Positions 34,391 through 46,729 of a DNA stretch of 64,000 nucleotides are shown one piece after another. The DNA lies in contig NC_134115.1 of assembly GCF_040939455.1 (NCBI RefSeq), forward strand, positions 29,414,727 to 29,478,726. Reading direction: 5' to 3'. Numbering within the stretch: position 1 is the first letter of the stretch; every line of letters starts with the position of its first letter. The translations under genes and the position numbers were made by a program. This stretch comes from Microcebus murinus (taxonomy: Eukaryota; Chordata; Mammalia; Primates; Cheirogaleidae). The notes below the pieces were generated by a model. It was not told where the DNA came from. It searched no databases and saw only the letters and a list, made by a program, of their open reading frames with translations.

Positions 34391-35429
34391 AAAGACATTC
34401 AAATTTGAGGGTTTAAAAAAGTAGTACTGGGGTTTCAGGTTGGCTCTTCCACACTTCCCACTTTATCATAGTCACTACCACTCTCTACTGTATTTCACCT
34501 GCCTCCGGTCACACACTTATGTTACCTACCTGGCCACTGCAGGCATTTGAGTTTGCAACTCCAGGTTTGGTGTTTGAAGGTTCTTTTACCAATATTATTT
34601 GAGACTCTTAATGACTCTACATAGGAGAAATGGTAGATTTTAACCAATGCTATGGAGATTGATAAAGAAACATGCTCAGTGGTGAAAGATGTTTTTTTCA
34701 GAGTCTCCACCCAGTACTTAGCAAGGCCAGCGTCTTACACTGAGCATTCTGAGTGACCCACACAGTTTGGGGTGAAAGTCACTAACATCTCAGAGATTTG
34801 AATTAGATCAGAGGGAAAGCTAAAGAAAATGGGGGAAGAACTTGGAATTAGAGAAGACTCAGTTCAAGGATAACTTGTATTTTGTTGGTGTGTTCAGCAT
34901 AGCAAGAACTCTACCTCCTCCAAACATCCAATCTGCCTCATGAGTAAAAATTGGTGATACATTGCAAGAGAAAACTATAGAGAAACGTCCTCCAATTGTG
35001 TGCCCCAAATAAACAACTGGGGACCTCATGTAAACAAAGAATGTCAATAACTAGGAATGGTCATTGTTTCCTCCTCAGTCATTGTACTTCTGAACAATGT
35101 ACAAATGTAATTTGAACAAGGTACAATGTAAATGGTGCAGCCACCATTTAATTTATTCATGTCCTTCTGGTGCTAATAAGATTGGTTCATTTTAGCCTTT
35201 ATTAACAAGGAAGGAATGGAAGGCAGGCAGGGGTCCAGAGCACTAATCTACGAAAGGACAATGTCCATGCTTTCAGCTGATAGAACTCTATTCTTTGGTT
35301 ATATTTCCTAAACAGAGCCCAGTTCAATCCTCAAATTTGCCAAGCAGATCCACTCACACACCTCTTGTTTATATTCTTCCCTCTGGCCTTTGCAGTCAGA
35401 ACGTGTGGGATCAAGGTCAAGTTACTTCA
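34391..35429. other. Unassigned sequence
   Basis: No repeat family or gene recognised. A short near-duplication of acaatgta and its neighbours lies at 35092-35135. Confidence 0.35.
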
Positions 35430-35645
35430 TTTATTTTTTGTTTATAAAACACTTAACGTAGCCCATCTTACGTGCCAGGCACAGTTTTAAAGTAATAACT
35501 CATGGAAGCCTCCTGTTAGCTGTATGAGGTAGGGTCCACTATTGTCCCCATTTTACAGATGGAGAAACTGAGGCACAGAGTTGTTAAGAAACCTTCCCAA
35601 GTCACACAGGTAGTATGTGAAGTTGGTACTCTTGACTACTTTGCC
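35430..35645 (-). mobile_element. MIR SINE, antisense
   Basis: cttacgtgccaggcacagtt, gtccccattttacagatgga, gaaactgaggcacagagttg and caagtcacacaggtagtatg make a clear, long MIR complement. Confidence 0.95.
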
Positions 35646-36104
35646 GAGTGCTCTCATCTTGGCTATGTGCTGACATAACATCTCCTGGCTATACCATTGC
35701 TAATGCTCCTGATTACTGGGGGAATAGATTCTCCTGCTGTGCTCTTTATACATTTGCCTTGCTGTTCTAGTCCTGGGCTGGCACCGGTAAGTCAGCCAGC
35801 TTTAATAAGTGCTGGGAAAGCTCCCCGTGGTACTCTGATAGGAACTGTATGTGTGTCCTGCAGACCTGCTTCCCTCCATCACTGATGCATGAAATAGAGC
35901 ACCTTAAATAGACCACCTGAGACCCCCCCGAATTTAGGCCAAGCTAGCGCAAGGACGCAAAGAACCACCGACCTGCTAACTCTCAACAGATGACCAGCTG
36001 CCACCTGAATTTCCGAATGGGTTTTTCTCTGAGCCCACTTGATATGCTGTGGCTCAGTGGAGGGTGACAGGAAGTCGAGGAGACTTGACACCCTGCCAAC
36101 AGAG
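35646..36104. other. Unassigned sequence
   Basis: No family recognised. Part of a 155-codon minus frame (35879-36346) falls here and continues into a CR1/L3 fossil, so it is not a gene. Confidence 0.35.
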
Positions 36105-36290
36105 AGACAGCTGAAGGAAACGAGGACATTTAGCTTGGAGAAGAGAAACATGGGGGCCTCAGGGGCTGGCATCAGATAGCTGACACGGTGCCACGTGCAA
36201 GGAGGCATAGGCTCAAGTTGTCTGGAGGGCAGAACACAATGGAAACTCCAGGCAATCAGATTTCGGCTCAATGTAAATGATTTCTCTTTC
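36105..36290 (+). mobile_element. CR1/L3-type LINE 3' fragment
   Basis: gctgaaggaaacgaggacat, ttagcttggagaagagaaac, then cagatttcggctcaatgtaa, match the sense 3' region of CR1-clade LINEs (L3 in mammals). It is a very old family; the match is diverged. Confidence 0.65.
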
Positions 36291-36299
36291 TCCCTGTTT

Positions 36300-36770
36300 T
36301 TTAAAAATTTTTGAGAAAAAAACATTTTAAGTGATAAAAGTAGCACAAGCTGTTTGTAAAAGAAAATTCAAACAATAATGAAAGTAAATGGAAAGTAAAT
36401 GCCTCCTGTTTTCTCTTACTCCCACGCCCTAGGAATACACTTGACATTTATTTTCCCATGGCCCTATCTATGCACATGCAAACACACCATCCATACATAC
36501 ACATGCATATCCACACATATACATGCCTACTATGTGTGTCCATGTAAGTTTGCTCCTCTTTTATTTTCAAAAATACACCCATAAAATGGACACATCTCAG
36601 TAGGTAATGAACAAAAAAGACCTTTCAAATGTAAATTTCTGTGATGTCTAAATGACATCATATATAGATGACCTGCTGAAGGGTCTGAAATATATGACTT
36701 TTTAATTATTGACTGGAAATATTTGAAGTGTTCCACAATTTTAGTTAACCTGATTTGATATTTTTGCATT
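36300..36770 (-). mobile_element. Probable L1M 3' UTR fragment, antisense
   Basis: The stretch (tttgtaaaagaaaattcaaa, tgcctcctgttttctcttac, tttgctcctcttttattttc) has the layout of old L1 3' UTRs on the minus strand, with an AC/AT-rich patch at 36480-36530. The match is weak. Confidence 0.4.
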
Positions 36771-36874
36771 AAAAAAAATCACCAGGTACCTCGTAAAATG
36801 GAAGTAGGCATTTTGTTCTGATACTTAAGAGAAAGGACATTCAAATGATTTAAGCAACTCAAAAATGGGCTGCT

Positions 36875-37209
36875 GGCTGGGTGTGGTGGCTCATGCCTGT
36901 AATCCTAGCACTCTAGGAGGCTGAGGTGGGAGGATTGCTCAAGGTCAGGAGTTCAAGACCAGCCTGAGCAAGAGCGATACCCTGTCTCTACTAAAAATAG
37001 AAAGAAATTAATTGGCCAACTAAAAATATATAGAAAAAATTAGCCGGGCATGGTGGTGCATGCCTGTAGTCCCAGCTACTCAGGAGGCTGAGGCAGGATT
37101 GCTTGAACCCAGGAGTCTGAGGTTGCTGTGAGCTAGGCTGATGCCACAACACTCACTCTAGCCTGGGCAACTGAGTGAGACTCTGTCTCAAAACAAAAAA
37201 CAAAAAAAA
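36875..37209 (+). mobile_element. Alu element, strepsirrhine type
   Basis: Starts ggctgggtgtggtggctcat; the spacer attaattggccaactaaaaa is present; the tail is an A-rich mix (caaaacaaaaaacaaaaaaa). The flanks atgggctgc (before the start and at 37211-37219) are the target duplication. CpG sites are largely lost, so it is older than the copy at 60961. Confidence 0.97.
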
Positions 37210-37219
37210 CATGGGCTGC

Positions 37220-37884
37220 CTAGGAGTTTTAACCACTGGCTATGCTCAAGGAGAGGCTGGTTGACCAGTTGGTTAGGAGGGTGTAGAGGTGATCAAAGCC
37301 ACAGATGGGAAGGCGGGAGAGTTGGACTGGGTGCCTTCAATGATCCATTTCAGCGCTCTGCTTCCCTGGCTTCCTGTGTGCGCGCACCTAGGCAGCGAGA
37401 AGGATCACAGGTGGTGCCCTATGACCAGGAGCATCCAAATGGCTCCCACTCGCCACCGCAGGAACAGCCGGTGCACACACAGCCTGGCTAGCTCCAGAGC
37501 CGCCCACGGACACATGCTGGGGGGACAGGAGTGCCTGCAGGCAGCAATTCTTGTGCCAGCTGCTCTTTAGACATCGGGAGCTTTCCACTTTGGTACCTGG
37601 ATTTAAAAGAAAACAAATTCCTCTCTAAACACTGCAGGTTTTAAATTGACAGCAAATACTGTACATTCTTATGAGCCTGGCATGGCAGGAAATGATTCCT
37701 TCACCTGTTTCCTATTTTGACATTTCATCAAGATGGAATTTAGTGGCTAGGAAAGATAATATTGAAATATTTGATCTTAAAAAAAAGAAAGACTGATTAG
37801 AGTCTTCAGTGTTCAGACTCCCTCTGTTTGTGTATGGATTAGACAGATATATTTCGTTTCTTTTTATTTTGAAAAAAAAAAAAA
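37220..37884. other. Unassigned sequence
   Basis: A GC-richer patch at 37260-37570 has overlapping frames in two plus frames and one minus frame. No known domain. No repeat recognised. Confidence 0.35.
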
Positions 37885-38760
37885 CAACCCAGACACATTG
37901 CAAAAGGAGTACATTGAACACAGATAAGGTGTATACTCTTACCTGCATTCACCAAAATTATTAACATTTTGCCATATTTGCTTTATCTCTCTCTCTATAT
38001 ATTAATATATATGTATAATTAATATTATTATTGTTAGGAACTATTGAGGTAAGTTGCAGATATCATGGCCTTCCCACCTAAATAAAACACATCAGCAGGT
38101 GCCTCCTAAAAACAAAGACAGAGTGCTGATCAAATTTAGGAAATGTCACACTGATAATGAATCTATTGCTGAATGTAATCATTTTGCCCATCTTTTATAA
38201 CATGTTTTCCCAATTGAGAATTTCTTATGTATGCTTAGTTGTCATGTTTCTTGACTCTCTTTAATTTCAGAACAAAAAGGTTACTCTCAACCTTTGCCTT
38301 TTCTGACATTGATATTTTTGAAGAGTGCAAGTAGTTTTCTAGCATGCCTCTCGATTTGGGCTCGTCTGGTGTTTCCTTTAGATGAGCTGCAAATTATGCA
38401 CACTCAGAATCCTTCTCAGTGCATCACATTAGGGGGCACCTGATGTCATTTTGCCCCATTAGTGGTGAAGTTAACCTTGATCATGTGGTTAAAGTGGTAT
38501 CCACATCATTCTTCCACTTTAGGGGAATCTTTTCCACTTATAATAAATGATCTATGGGAAGATGCTGGTGGTGTCACTCGGATTTCTTCACTCTAAACCT
38601 TTTGTCCTTTGTTATACTAATCTTTGGGGAGACACTTTTAGACTGGGTTAGTAGCTTGTTTACAAGCAGGCTGGCTTTAGCATCCATTGATGACACTTAC
38701 CTGAATCAATTACAACGTTACTAGAGTGGATAAATGCTTTTGGAAATGGGAAAATTGTAA
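37885..38760 (-). mobile_element. L1M (L1ME-like) 3' UTR, antisense
   Basis: attttgccatatttgcttta, gaggtaagttgcagatatca, agttgtcatgtttcttgact, ccttctcagtgcatcacatt and gcatccattgatgacactta are in the order of an old L1M 3' region whose T-rich complement is on the plus strand. No coding capacity. Confidence 0.75.
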
Positions 38761-39044
38761 TATTGAGGTTTCCTCCCTGCAAATACCCCCACTACATTAT
38801 TTCTCCCCTGACCCCAAAAGGGATACCTCAGCCAAACCTCTTGGGCCCATGTGTATCAGCTACAAGTCAAGGTCCCTGACTGCACTTTCTCCCCACCATC
38901 CCCAAGTGTAAGATATATCTGGGGGACAGAGCAGCTGTGGAGCAGCAGAGAGAGCCCCAGATTGAGCATCAGAGAGCTGATAACCTGGCACCTCCACTTG
39001 GAGGTTCCACAGGTTCCTCTAAATGGACATGTCCTAAGCTGAAT

Positions 39045-39620
39045 CCCTCATGCTTTTGCCTCCTCCAGAGTTCCTGTTTCAATGATGTCACCACCATCTA
39101 CAGTTTCCCAAGCCAAAAATCTGAATCTGAGCAGTATTCTCGACTCCTACTTCTTACTTACATTCCACATCCAATCGATAACCAAGTCTTGTGTGATAAG
39201 ATCTTCCAAACATCTCTAAGAATTTGTCCCCTTCTCTCTGTCTCTATCGCCACCATCCTTTCTCCAGGCTACCATCCTCTCTCACCTGGTCAGAAATAGC
39301 CTTTTGCCTCTCCTCCTGCCTCTAAGATTTTCTGTATTGCAATCCATTCTTTTCATGTCAGCCAGAGTGCCCTCTCCAAAGTATAAATCTGACCACATCC
39401 TCCCAAACCCACCTACATTAAACCTTTTGGCAGCTCCCCATTGCTCCAAGAACTATTTGGTTAAAGTGATAGGTCTAAACTCTCTACCATGGTATCCCCA
39501 CAACGTAGAGTTGGCCCAATTCCCCAGAGATGTTTTCCATCATGACAGCATCTCTTCCTTATTGGCCTCATTTCTGGCCAGTGAGATCAAGACAGGCACA
39601 GGGTGACATATGTCTGAAAT
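39045..39620 (+). mobile_element. L2 LINE, C-terminal pol and 3' region, sense
   Basis: The text cctcatgcttttgcctcctc, cattccacatccaatcgata, aaccaagtcttgtgtgataa, gccagagtgccctctccaaa and gcagctccccattgctccaa follows the sense order of L2 downstream of the reverse transcriptase. Plus-strand frames of about 100-120 codons remain (38937-39299, 39304-39606), which are decayed LINE sequence and not host genes. Confidence 0.75.
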
Positions 39621-40259
39621 GGGTTCTTGAAAAAGCACATGCATCTTGGCAATGTGCACATGCAAAGCAATCATCCCTTAGGAAATCCTAGGAGCAATCT
39701 TTGACTTGGTCATTTCCAGGGCTCTAACTGTAGAAAGCTGCCCCTGAACTGTGGATCCTCTTCTTGGTTGAAGAGAGAAGTACCTTCAACAGTTTGCTCA
39801 TCAGGGCAGGGGAAGCCATTTAAAAAGATGGGCCACCAGAGGGCGCACCATGACCCTGCAACAGGCTGGGGAAGAATGGGTTCCACATGTATAGTATTAT
39901 ATCTTGAAAGAAAAGATATTAGAAAGATATTAGATATATTTGTTTACTCTTTATGACTGCAACATGCATCCCAAATCCCAGAGAAAACAAATTCATCTAT
40001 TTTTATTCCATATTCATAGTTTCAGGACAAACCTGCCAAGAAAAATCTTTTCCATCGCTGAATGGAAAAGGAAACAGGTAATCTCAGCTATTTTTTTTTT
40101 TTCTCCAGGAAGTCAGACTACATTTCAAATAGTGTCTCCTTAGGCCAGAACTCTTGATCCATTGAAGAAACTTTTAAGAATCTATAAGGCACAGTATGTA
40201 TAAATATTAGAAAATTCTCAAGAATATTGAGGTTTAGGCCGAATCATAAAGTATGATTA
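39621..40259. other. Unassigned sequence
   Basis: No repeat family recognised. It contains the CTCF-like motif at 39831. A short repeated phrase (agaaagatattag, near copy) occurs at about 39905-39932. Confidence 0.4.
39831..39850 (+). promoter_or_regulatory. Strong CTCF-like motif, plus orientation
   Basis: gggccaccagagggcgcacc fits the CTCF consensus core (C-C-A-C-C-A-G-A-G-G-G-C-G-C) almost perfectly. It lies in sequence I cannot assign to a repeat. Binding is inferred from the motif only. Confidence 0.55.
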
Positions 40260-40485
40260 ATAGCTACCTCTTATGTGCATTTACCGTGTTCCAGGCACTA
40301 TACTAAGACTTGTATTAGTATTATACGTCAATATAAATACACTTAGGTCACATAACAAGCTTTGAAGTATTTTTGTTCGCATTTTGCAAATGAAAAAGCT
40401 AAGGCCCAGAGCGCTTCAGCAACTTCACTAAGACCACAAAATTAGGACTTGAATGCAGGACTAACAGGTGTCAAAGCCCATGTTC
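40260..40485 (-). mobile_element. MIR SINE, antisense
   Basis: cgtgttccaggcactatact, attttgcaaatgaaaaagct, aaggcccagagcgcttcagc and the tract to ttgaatgcaggactaacagg are the MIR complement. Confidence 0.85.
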
Positions 40486-40489
40486 CTAC

Positions 40490-40870
40490 TCACAGTAGGG
40501 TGTGTCTTGGCACTCTCTCATCTTTCTCTTAGAAGCCCACCTCCTCTATTTTAGGACTTCTTCTTTTCCTTCCATGAGTACCTTTGCATTGCTAGGTGTG
40601 ACTCCAGAAGCCATCTACCACAGTCTAGATCCAAGTTGCCCCCACTGTTTTCTAGATTTTACTTTCTATTTCCAATCAAAAGTGGCCTATCCTGTGACTC
40701 ATTCCTTTAGGACCACAATTTCATGCTAGAGTACCCTTTAGTGCCAGGTGGTCAATAAATACTACTTGACCATCACTGTGCCAGACTAAGGTGATTCCTG
40801 TATACGTGGTGTGTACTAGATCCTTGTTGGATGAATGAATGAATCAGTGAATGAAAGAATGAATGAACAA
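40490..40870 (+). mobile_element. L2 3' end with (GAAT)n-like tail
   Basis: The 3' end reads gtgccaggtggtcaataaat, actacttgacc, then ttgttggatgaatgaatgaa, as in L2 tails. The part from about 40530 (ggacttcttcttttccttcc) fits the pyrimidine-rich L2 3' region. Its orientation and order agree with the L2 block at 39045-39620, so both may come from one element split by the MIR and other sequence. Confidence 0.7.
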
Positions 40871-41156
40871 ATACTAATACACAATCAATGACAATAGAGG
40901 TAGAAGACAGAACATGAGTTCTGGATTAAGGAAGTTAGATTTAGATTCTGGCTCTATCATTTGGGTTGTACTTAGTACTATTCACCGGAAATTTCTGACT
41001 GTGGTCATTTTAGGCATCTGATAGTACCATATCTCCCACTGCTTAGTGTCTTCAAATTTCCAAGAGGTGCCAGTCTTCAGGATTTGGGAATAAGAAATCA
41101 GAATTCCCAAGAATTCTAAGAAATCCTGAAATCATAAATTACTCTTTATTTTTCAT
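40871..41156. other. Unassigned sequence
   Basis: A scrap of plus-strand MIR (gttctggattaaggaagtta, agattctggctctatcattt) may lie at 40915-40965. Otherwise nothing recognised. Confidence 0.35.
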
Positions 41157-41164
41157 GGTAATTT

Positions 41165-41498
41165 TTTTTTTTTTTTTTTTTTTTTTTTGAGACAGAGTCT
41201 CACTTTGTTGCCCGGGCTAGAGTGAGTGCCGTGGCGTCAGCCTAGCTCACAGCAACCTCAATCTCCTGGGCTCGAGTGATCCTTCTGCCTCAGCCTCCCG
41301 GGTAGCTGGGACTACAGGCATGCGCCACCATGCCCGGCTAATTTTTTATATATATATCAGTTGGCCAATTAATTCCTTTCTATTTATAGTAGAGACGGGG
41401 TCTCGCTCAGGCTGGTTTTGAACTCCTGACCTTGAGCAATCCGCCCGCCTCGGCCTCCCAAGAGCTAGGATTACAGGCGTGAGCCACAGCGCCCGGCC
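41165..41498 (-). mobile_element. Alu element, strepsirrhine type, long poly-T head
   Basis: About 28 T precede gagacagagtctcactttgt; the spacer cagttggccaattaattcct is present; the end is agcgcccggcc. The flanks ggtaattt occur on both sides, giving a short target duplication. Many CpG sites survive, so it is relatively young. Confidence 0.97.
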
Positions 41499-42639
41499 GG
41501 TAATTTATTTTTATATATTTCTATAATAGGAGCAACCATAATGAACACTAAGTCATTTTTCTGTGATAGAGTTATATTATTTGAGGTTTTCTGTATTAAA
41601 AAATGACATAATAATAAATGTGTGGCTTATGATTATTGTGAATTGGCTTATCGTGACAAGACTACATATTTCAATAATGTGTAAAAATAATCTCTTCCTT
41701 ATGTATACATTTGATATTAGAAAATATTAAAAGATGGAGACAGTAACATAAGATAAATACCAACTAAAAATTATAAAAATGAAGTATATCACAACTATTT
41801 CTATAAGTTACCATTATTAAGATGAAAATTTAGAACACACAAAGCATTATTTGCCTAGCCAATTTCCTGTTTTACATTGACATTTGTTCAGCTGTTAGGA
41901 AGGCATTCAAAAGGATCTTCAAGTCGAACATTAGAGTACTTATTGCTTCATACAAGTGCTTTCTTTTTTTAATTAAAATAAAAATATTTGTTTTTCTTGG
42001 CTGCTAGATCTGGTTGATTTTGCCACTGAAATTGATATTGCTTTTGCTAATTCAGATTTTTGTTCAGTCTCTGATTTCCTGTCAAAGTAGTATACAACAT
42101 TCATATCATCTGCTCTTTGCATCTCTTTATTAAAATATTTACAAAGAACTGCAGCATAGAAGGAACACTCAAAGACTGGAAAACGCCAGTGAACATTACT
42201 GGGTTGTATTCAACTAAATAGAACATTCAGATCTCTTAGCAAAGTTAACGGTACTAAATAGAATCACATGTTGAAGTTGCCAATTTAAGGACTTTCGTTT
42301 CCAAAACTGGATTCTTAGAACCTCACTTATAGAATTTGTGTGAAGTATGCTATATGTACAAACTTACTAATACTTATTTATTTGAAAAATGACTCACCCA
42401 GCAGACAAGGCCATGAACACACAGTTACAATACGACAATAGCTACAGGCAAAAGACTGACTGACTAGATGGCTCTCGCTTCTCTAGTACCTCCTCCCTAT
42501 CCCAGTTCTTAGAAATGTCGACCTTAACCTTTGATTCTACACACCAGTACTGCTTGGTCTTGCTTTCGACTTAACATGAGTGAGGCCTTTGAGCCAACAG
42601 TGTCTCTATGTTGATTCCCAGCCTTTAATTCTTATGGAA
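41499..42639. other. Unassigned AT-rich sequence
   Basis: About 1.1 kb, AT-rich, with no open frame above 60 codons and no family I can name. Confidence 0.4.
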
Positions 42640-42905
42640 GAATCATAATACTTTTTCCCATTTTCCTAATTTGTTGACTAAATGTCACCGGGACTTGGGA
42701 TCTGGAAAAACATATGCATTTCCAGAAAACTACCAGGAAGGAATTCCCTCGTGGAAATACCACCACTGCCTTTAAAGTGAGATGTGATGATGTGACAGGC
42801 TTTGGCCAATAGGACATGGAAAGGGGTGACCTGTGCTACTTCCAGGCAGAAACTTTGACAACCAGTATGAGATTTGCCATGTTACCTTCGCCCTGCTACA
42901 CTAAG
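42640..42905. mobile_element. Probable fragment of a MaLR-type LTR
   Basis: The phrase gctttggccaataggacatg followed by gacctgtgctacttccaggc and agtatgagatttgccatgtt recalls the central part of MaLR/MLT LTRs. The match is diverged and the ends are unclear. Confidence 0.4.
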
Positions 42906-43059
42906 CATGGAAGCACAAATTGAGTTGGAACCTCCAGAGCTGGAATTCCTGTGTGACGATGATAAGCTGAGCCCACTGATGATTCCCGTAACACACATAA
43001 TAGGCATGAGAGGATCTTGTGAGCTTTTGAGGCTGTCACTGCAGCACAGCCTAGAGCAG

Positions 43060-43235
43060 CAGGCCCCCATGTATCGGGTAGATTTCTTACCCTTCCTGAG
43101 TTTCAACTCCCTCATTTGAAAAGTGAAAAAGTAATTTCCACTTCAGTTTTCTTTTTTTTTTGTAAGAACTATCAAGATAAGTGCATACAAAGATTTGAAT
43201 ATGTCTAATACATAGTAGATGTTCAAGACTATTCT
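43060..43235 (+). mobile_element. Probable MIR SINE, diverged
   Basis: ttcctgagtttcaactccct, catttgaaaagtgaaaaagt and taatacatagtagatgttca follow the MIR order, with a T run inserted in the middle. Confidence 0.5.
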
Positions 43236-44339
43236 CCTCCAAAGGGATAAAGAGAACATGCTAGAGACAGACACTATTTTAAAAAATCAGGAGTCAGAGA
43301 GATGTCAGACTTCCCAAATGCAACACTGGAAGCAGGATGTCCAAGGAGCAATGCCTTTGAAATGCTGAGGGAGAATTCTATAACCAGATAAACTGTCAGT
43401 TAAGTAGGCAAGTCTATAATGAGCCGAACTATTGATTACGTATGAGGGTAGAATTTAGCCATTGTCATGACAATTTTTCATCCTGTCCACCTTTTCTCAT
43501 GCAGTTTCTTCACCAAAACGAATGAATGATTTGTCCAAGGTGAATACAAATGGTATAGGAAACAGGAGAATCCAACCCAAGATAGAGGGAGCTCCTGTGT
43601 ACAGTGTCCCCAACTTGATGTCTGGGTGGAGCCTATTGAACAACTGGCCAGTCTGGAGCAGGAGAACAGGGGTCCAAGGGAGGCATGATCAGGGACAGTG
43701 TGAAACTGGTAGGAAACCTGATGTGTATGGAAAATAGTGCTGAGAGGGAGAGTATACTCTGTTGGAAAATTTGAGAAGAATTAATGATAGTACATGGGTA
43801 ACTAAAAGAAAAAAAAAAAAATATATATATATAAGGCAATTACTAACTCCAGGAACAAGAAAAATTTTAAAAAGAAAGGAAATGCAATCATGATATATTA
43901 CTTGACTCAGCAGAGAAGATTATTTACAAGGTTATAATGATTTATTTACTAATTATTGATTTAATCAGAAACGTAAAAAGAACTGCCAAATATAGGTAGA
44001 ACAGAGGAAGAGGGAGGTAAAGTCAGGGAAGTGCTAACTCTTCATTTTTCCAATTAGAAAATCAATAGGTAATGCCTGAAATTGGTAAGATCGGAAATCC
44101 TATCTCAGCAGATTATTCAAAACTATAGAGGCATATGCCACAGGAAGCATGTGACAGATTTAAAAGTAGTTGCTTCCAAGGAGTTTGCATTTGGGGCTTG
44201 GGACCATCGTTCTCTGTTATAAACCATGTAGTGCTATTGGCTCTTTAAAAGATGAACATGTATTACTCTGAGATGAAGATTAGTTACTATTTAAAAATTA
44301 ATAAACACATACCTAAATCCATAAATATTTACACAAAGC
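43236..44339. other. Unassigned sequence with A/AT run at 43806-43833
   Basis: A run of A followed by six AT units is the only simple repeat. No gene or named family seen. Confidence 0.4.
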
Positions 44340-44440
44340 CTTGGGTTCCAGTCCCGGGTCAGCCAGCGGCAAGTTTTGTGGCCCTGGGTAAGTTCTTTCA
44401 CCTCTCAGGTTCCCCATCTGCAAGCAGAAGGTTTGAACTC
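44340..44440 (+). mobile_element. Possible MIR fragment
   Basis: gggttccagtcccgggtcag, tggccctgggtaagttcttt and cacctctcaggttccccatc recall the 5' and CORE parts of MIR. Confidence 0.5.
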
Positions 44441-45539
44441 ACTGGCTATTGCACCGCTATCACTATTTGCACTATTGCACTATATCCGTTATTGCAGTGA
44501 TGCGCTACTATTAAAATGCAAACTTGTAAACTACCTTTAAAAAGACTGCTCCTTACTTTTAAAAGCACATTATTTTTCTTAGATAAAATACTAAAATGAA
44601 CTAAAAATTTTAGGTTACAAAAAAAGAAGTACCTACAAAGCCTCAGACATACTGGCCACATTATTATTATTTTTTTTAATAGAGCAGTTTCAATAGTCAG
44701 GCAAGCTTTGTGTGAGATACACTTATCATTCTAGGCAATGTGGGTAAATATGCCCTTGAGTGTTCTCATTTATCATATGTCCCATTTTCCCCCCTGGGGA
44801 CAGTTTCAATGGTTATTAAACCAGAATTCAGACCCAGATAACACCAGGGAGTGATCTTCCCCCTGAAGGACCTCCTGTGTAACCACTGCAGGCATAAGAG
44901 GTCTTGGGTGGAACTAATGAAGCACTTTGGTGGTTCAGAGATTTTTCAGTGGAGAGAATTCATTCTCCCCTTACCTCCAGCTCCCTGAGCCACTTCCCTA
45001 GCTGTGCTAAACCCTCAAACAAGGAGCAGCAAAGAGCATTTCCAAAAAAACAGAGAGAGAGAGATCAAAGTTGCAGACTGTATCTGCCTCCTACAGCTTT
45101 TTCTTTCTTCCTTCTACTCTGTTCTTTCCACTCTCCCCACCCACTCAGTCTGTTGCCCGGGACGTACAGTTCAGGTGACTTAACCTTACTTTTCCCCTTC
45201 AGCCCTCAGACATGATTTGTTCTTCTCTGGGGTCAGAACTGCTTCCCCAGCACCAGGTGGTCTGGCTGCGAGCAGGTGAAGTTAGCTGGGTATAATTTGC
45301 AAAGAGCCATTTATTTTTCTGGCAGGAGCAAGCCCCAGTGATCTACCTTCATTAAAACTTCAATTCAGAAAAGTAAATCTGACAGCCCCAGACTCCTGGC
45401 CTCAGAGCTCTTGATTATTAATAATTTCTGTGCTCAGAGTCCCAGGTGGGGATGAGGAAGGGAGTTCCTGGGTGGCCGCTGGAGGTGCATTTGCAGGCCA
45501 CGACTACTCTTGCAGCTTCTTCACTCAGTTATGCAGAGC
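44441..45539. other. Unassigned sequence
   Basis: No repeat family recognised. A short GA run lies at 45051-45063. Frames of up to about 100 codons are without known domains. Confidence 0.35.
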
Positions 45540-45710
45540 TGAGATTTGTCGCACTTTGCATAAGCTAGCTCATCTAATACCTTAACACCCTTATTCCCAT
45601 TTTATAGGTGAAGAAACTGAGGCATAGGGTGGTGATGTGGCTTGCCCAAGTTTACACAACTAGGAGTTGGAGACATCAGATTGGAACTAAGGACTGTGTT
45701 ACTCTAAAGC
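45540..45710 (-). mobile_element. MIR SINE, antisense
   Basis: attcccattttataggtgaa, gaaactgaggcatagggtgg, cttgcccaagtttacacaac form the MIR complement. Confidence 0.85.
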
Positions 45711-46219
45711 TCGAGTCTTGGGCTGCTTGGGCTGCTTCTCCTCTTGGGACTGTCTGCTCTGTGCTACCGAGACTAGGCTGGGGGTGGAGATTGCAGTTTG
45801 GTGCAGAGGGCTAGGTTTGGCTAGGTTTGAGGGAAACTCAGAGATTTGCTAAGTAAATGTAGACTGTCCCTGCTTTGGCTGGAGGAATATCTTCCTTCAT
45901 TTTTGGTCGTCTTCATGTTTTTGAATCCCAGGTATAGGCTGAGAAGTGACTGTAGGCGACACTTGGAATACAACAGGATAGAATTCTAGTCTGACTTAGC
46001 AACAAAATGTAAGTGCTCATATGCTCAAGTTATTGGACACGTGGGCTAGGGGCAAAGAGTGACCTCACTGCTCTTGAACTGTGTTCTTTTTCATTCCTCA
46101 TCTTCGTCTTCCTCCTTGCAGTGGGGACGAAGGTCTCAGCATCACCCTGTTTCCCAGGTGCGTCTGCGGTATCTTCTTGGCCCCAGTCAGTGAGGACTGG
46201 TTTAGCAGCTGGTCTGTGC
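45711..46219. other. Unassigned sequence with two tiny duplications
   Basis: gggctgctt is repeated at 45719-45738 and ggctaggttt at about 45809-45829. Nothing else recognised. Confidence 0.4.
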
Positions 46220-46410
46220 CAGGTGTCCTCAAACTATGGCCTGCAGGCACATGCTGCCCGCCTAGGACATTTATCTGGCCCACGGGGTGTTTTTGCCGCT
46301 GCTGCCTGTCCTGCTTAGCAGCCGACTCGTCCCGGGCCCACAGTGCGCACCTTCCAACAGTCTGAGGGACAGTGAACTGGCCCCCTGTTTAAAAACTTTG
46401 AGGACCCCTG
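46220..46410 (+). mobile_element. hAT-type miniature element, copy 1
   Basis: Ends caggtgtcctcaaacta and actttgaggacccctg are inverted terminal repeats typed as hAT. The interior is GC-rich and includes tgccgctgctgcctgtcctg and acagtgcgcaccttccaaca. It shares this core with the copy at 49719-49939, which lies in opposite orientation, but not with the copy at 55806-55996. No matching 8-bp target duplication is evident (gtctgtgc against gcaaccct). At 191 bp it cannot encode a transposase, so it is non-autonomous. Confidence 0.85.
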
Positions 46411-46724
46411 GCAACCCTCTGGCTTGGGAGAGGAACTGATGGGGTGCAGTCTTCCCAGCAGCGGGAGTAGCCCCTCAGGGAGAGGTGCTGAAATCTCTGC
46501 GGGGCCTCTAGGGTCCCGTCAGTCACGCAGGTGCAGGAGGCTCGGTGGCTTTGGAGACCACACCAGACAGATTCCAACCTCAGCCGAATCCCCTGGGCTT
46601 GCTCTTACATAATCGTTCTTTGTTATCTACTTAAAAAAAAATCCCTAGTGAGGACTATAAATGCTTTATTTTAAAATAACATTTCTTGGTTATTTGGGGT
46701 GGGAGGATGGAGTTCAAATGTATT
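46411..46724. other. Unassigned sequence
   Basis: Moderately GC-rich to 46600, then AT-rich. Short chance frames only. Confidence 0.35.
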
Positions 46725-46729
46725 ACATA

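Noticed and set aside
40838..40870. GAAT repeats as an independent microsatellite
   Set aside because: Such tails are part of the normal L2 3' end, which precedes it directly.
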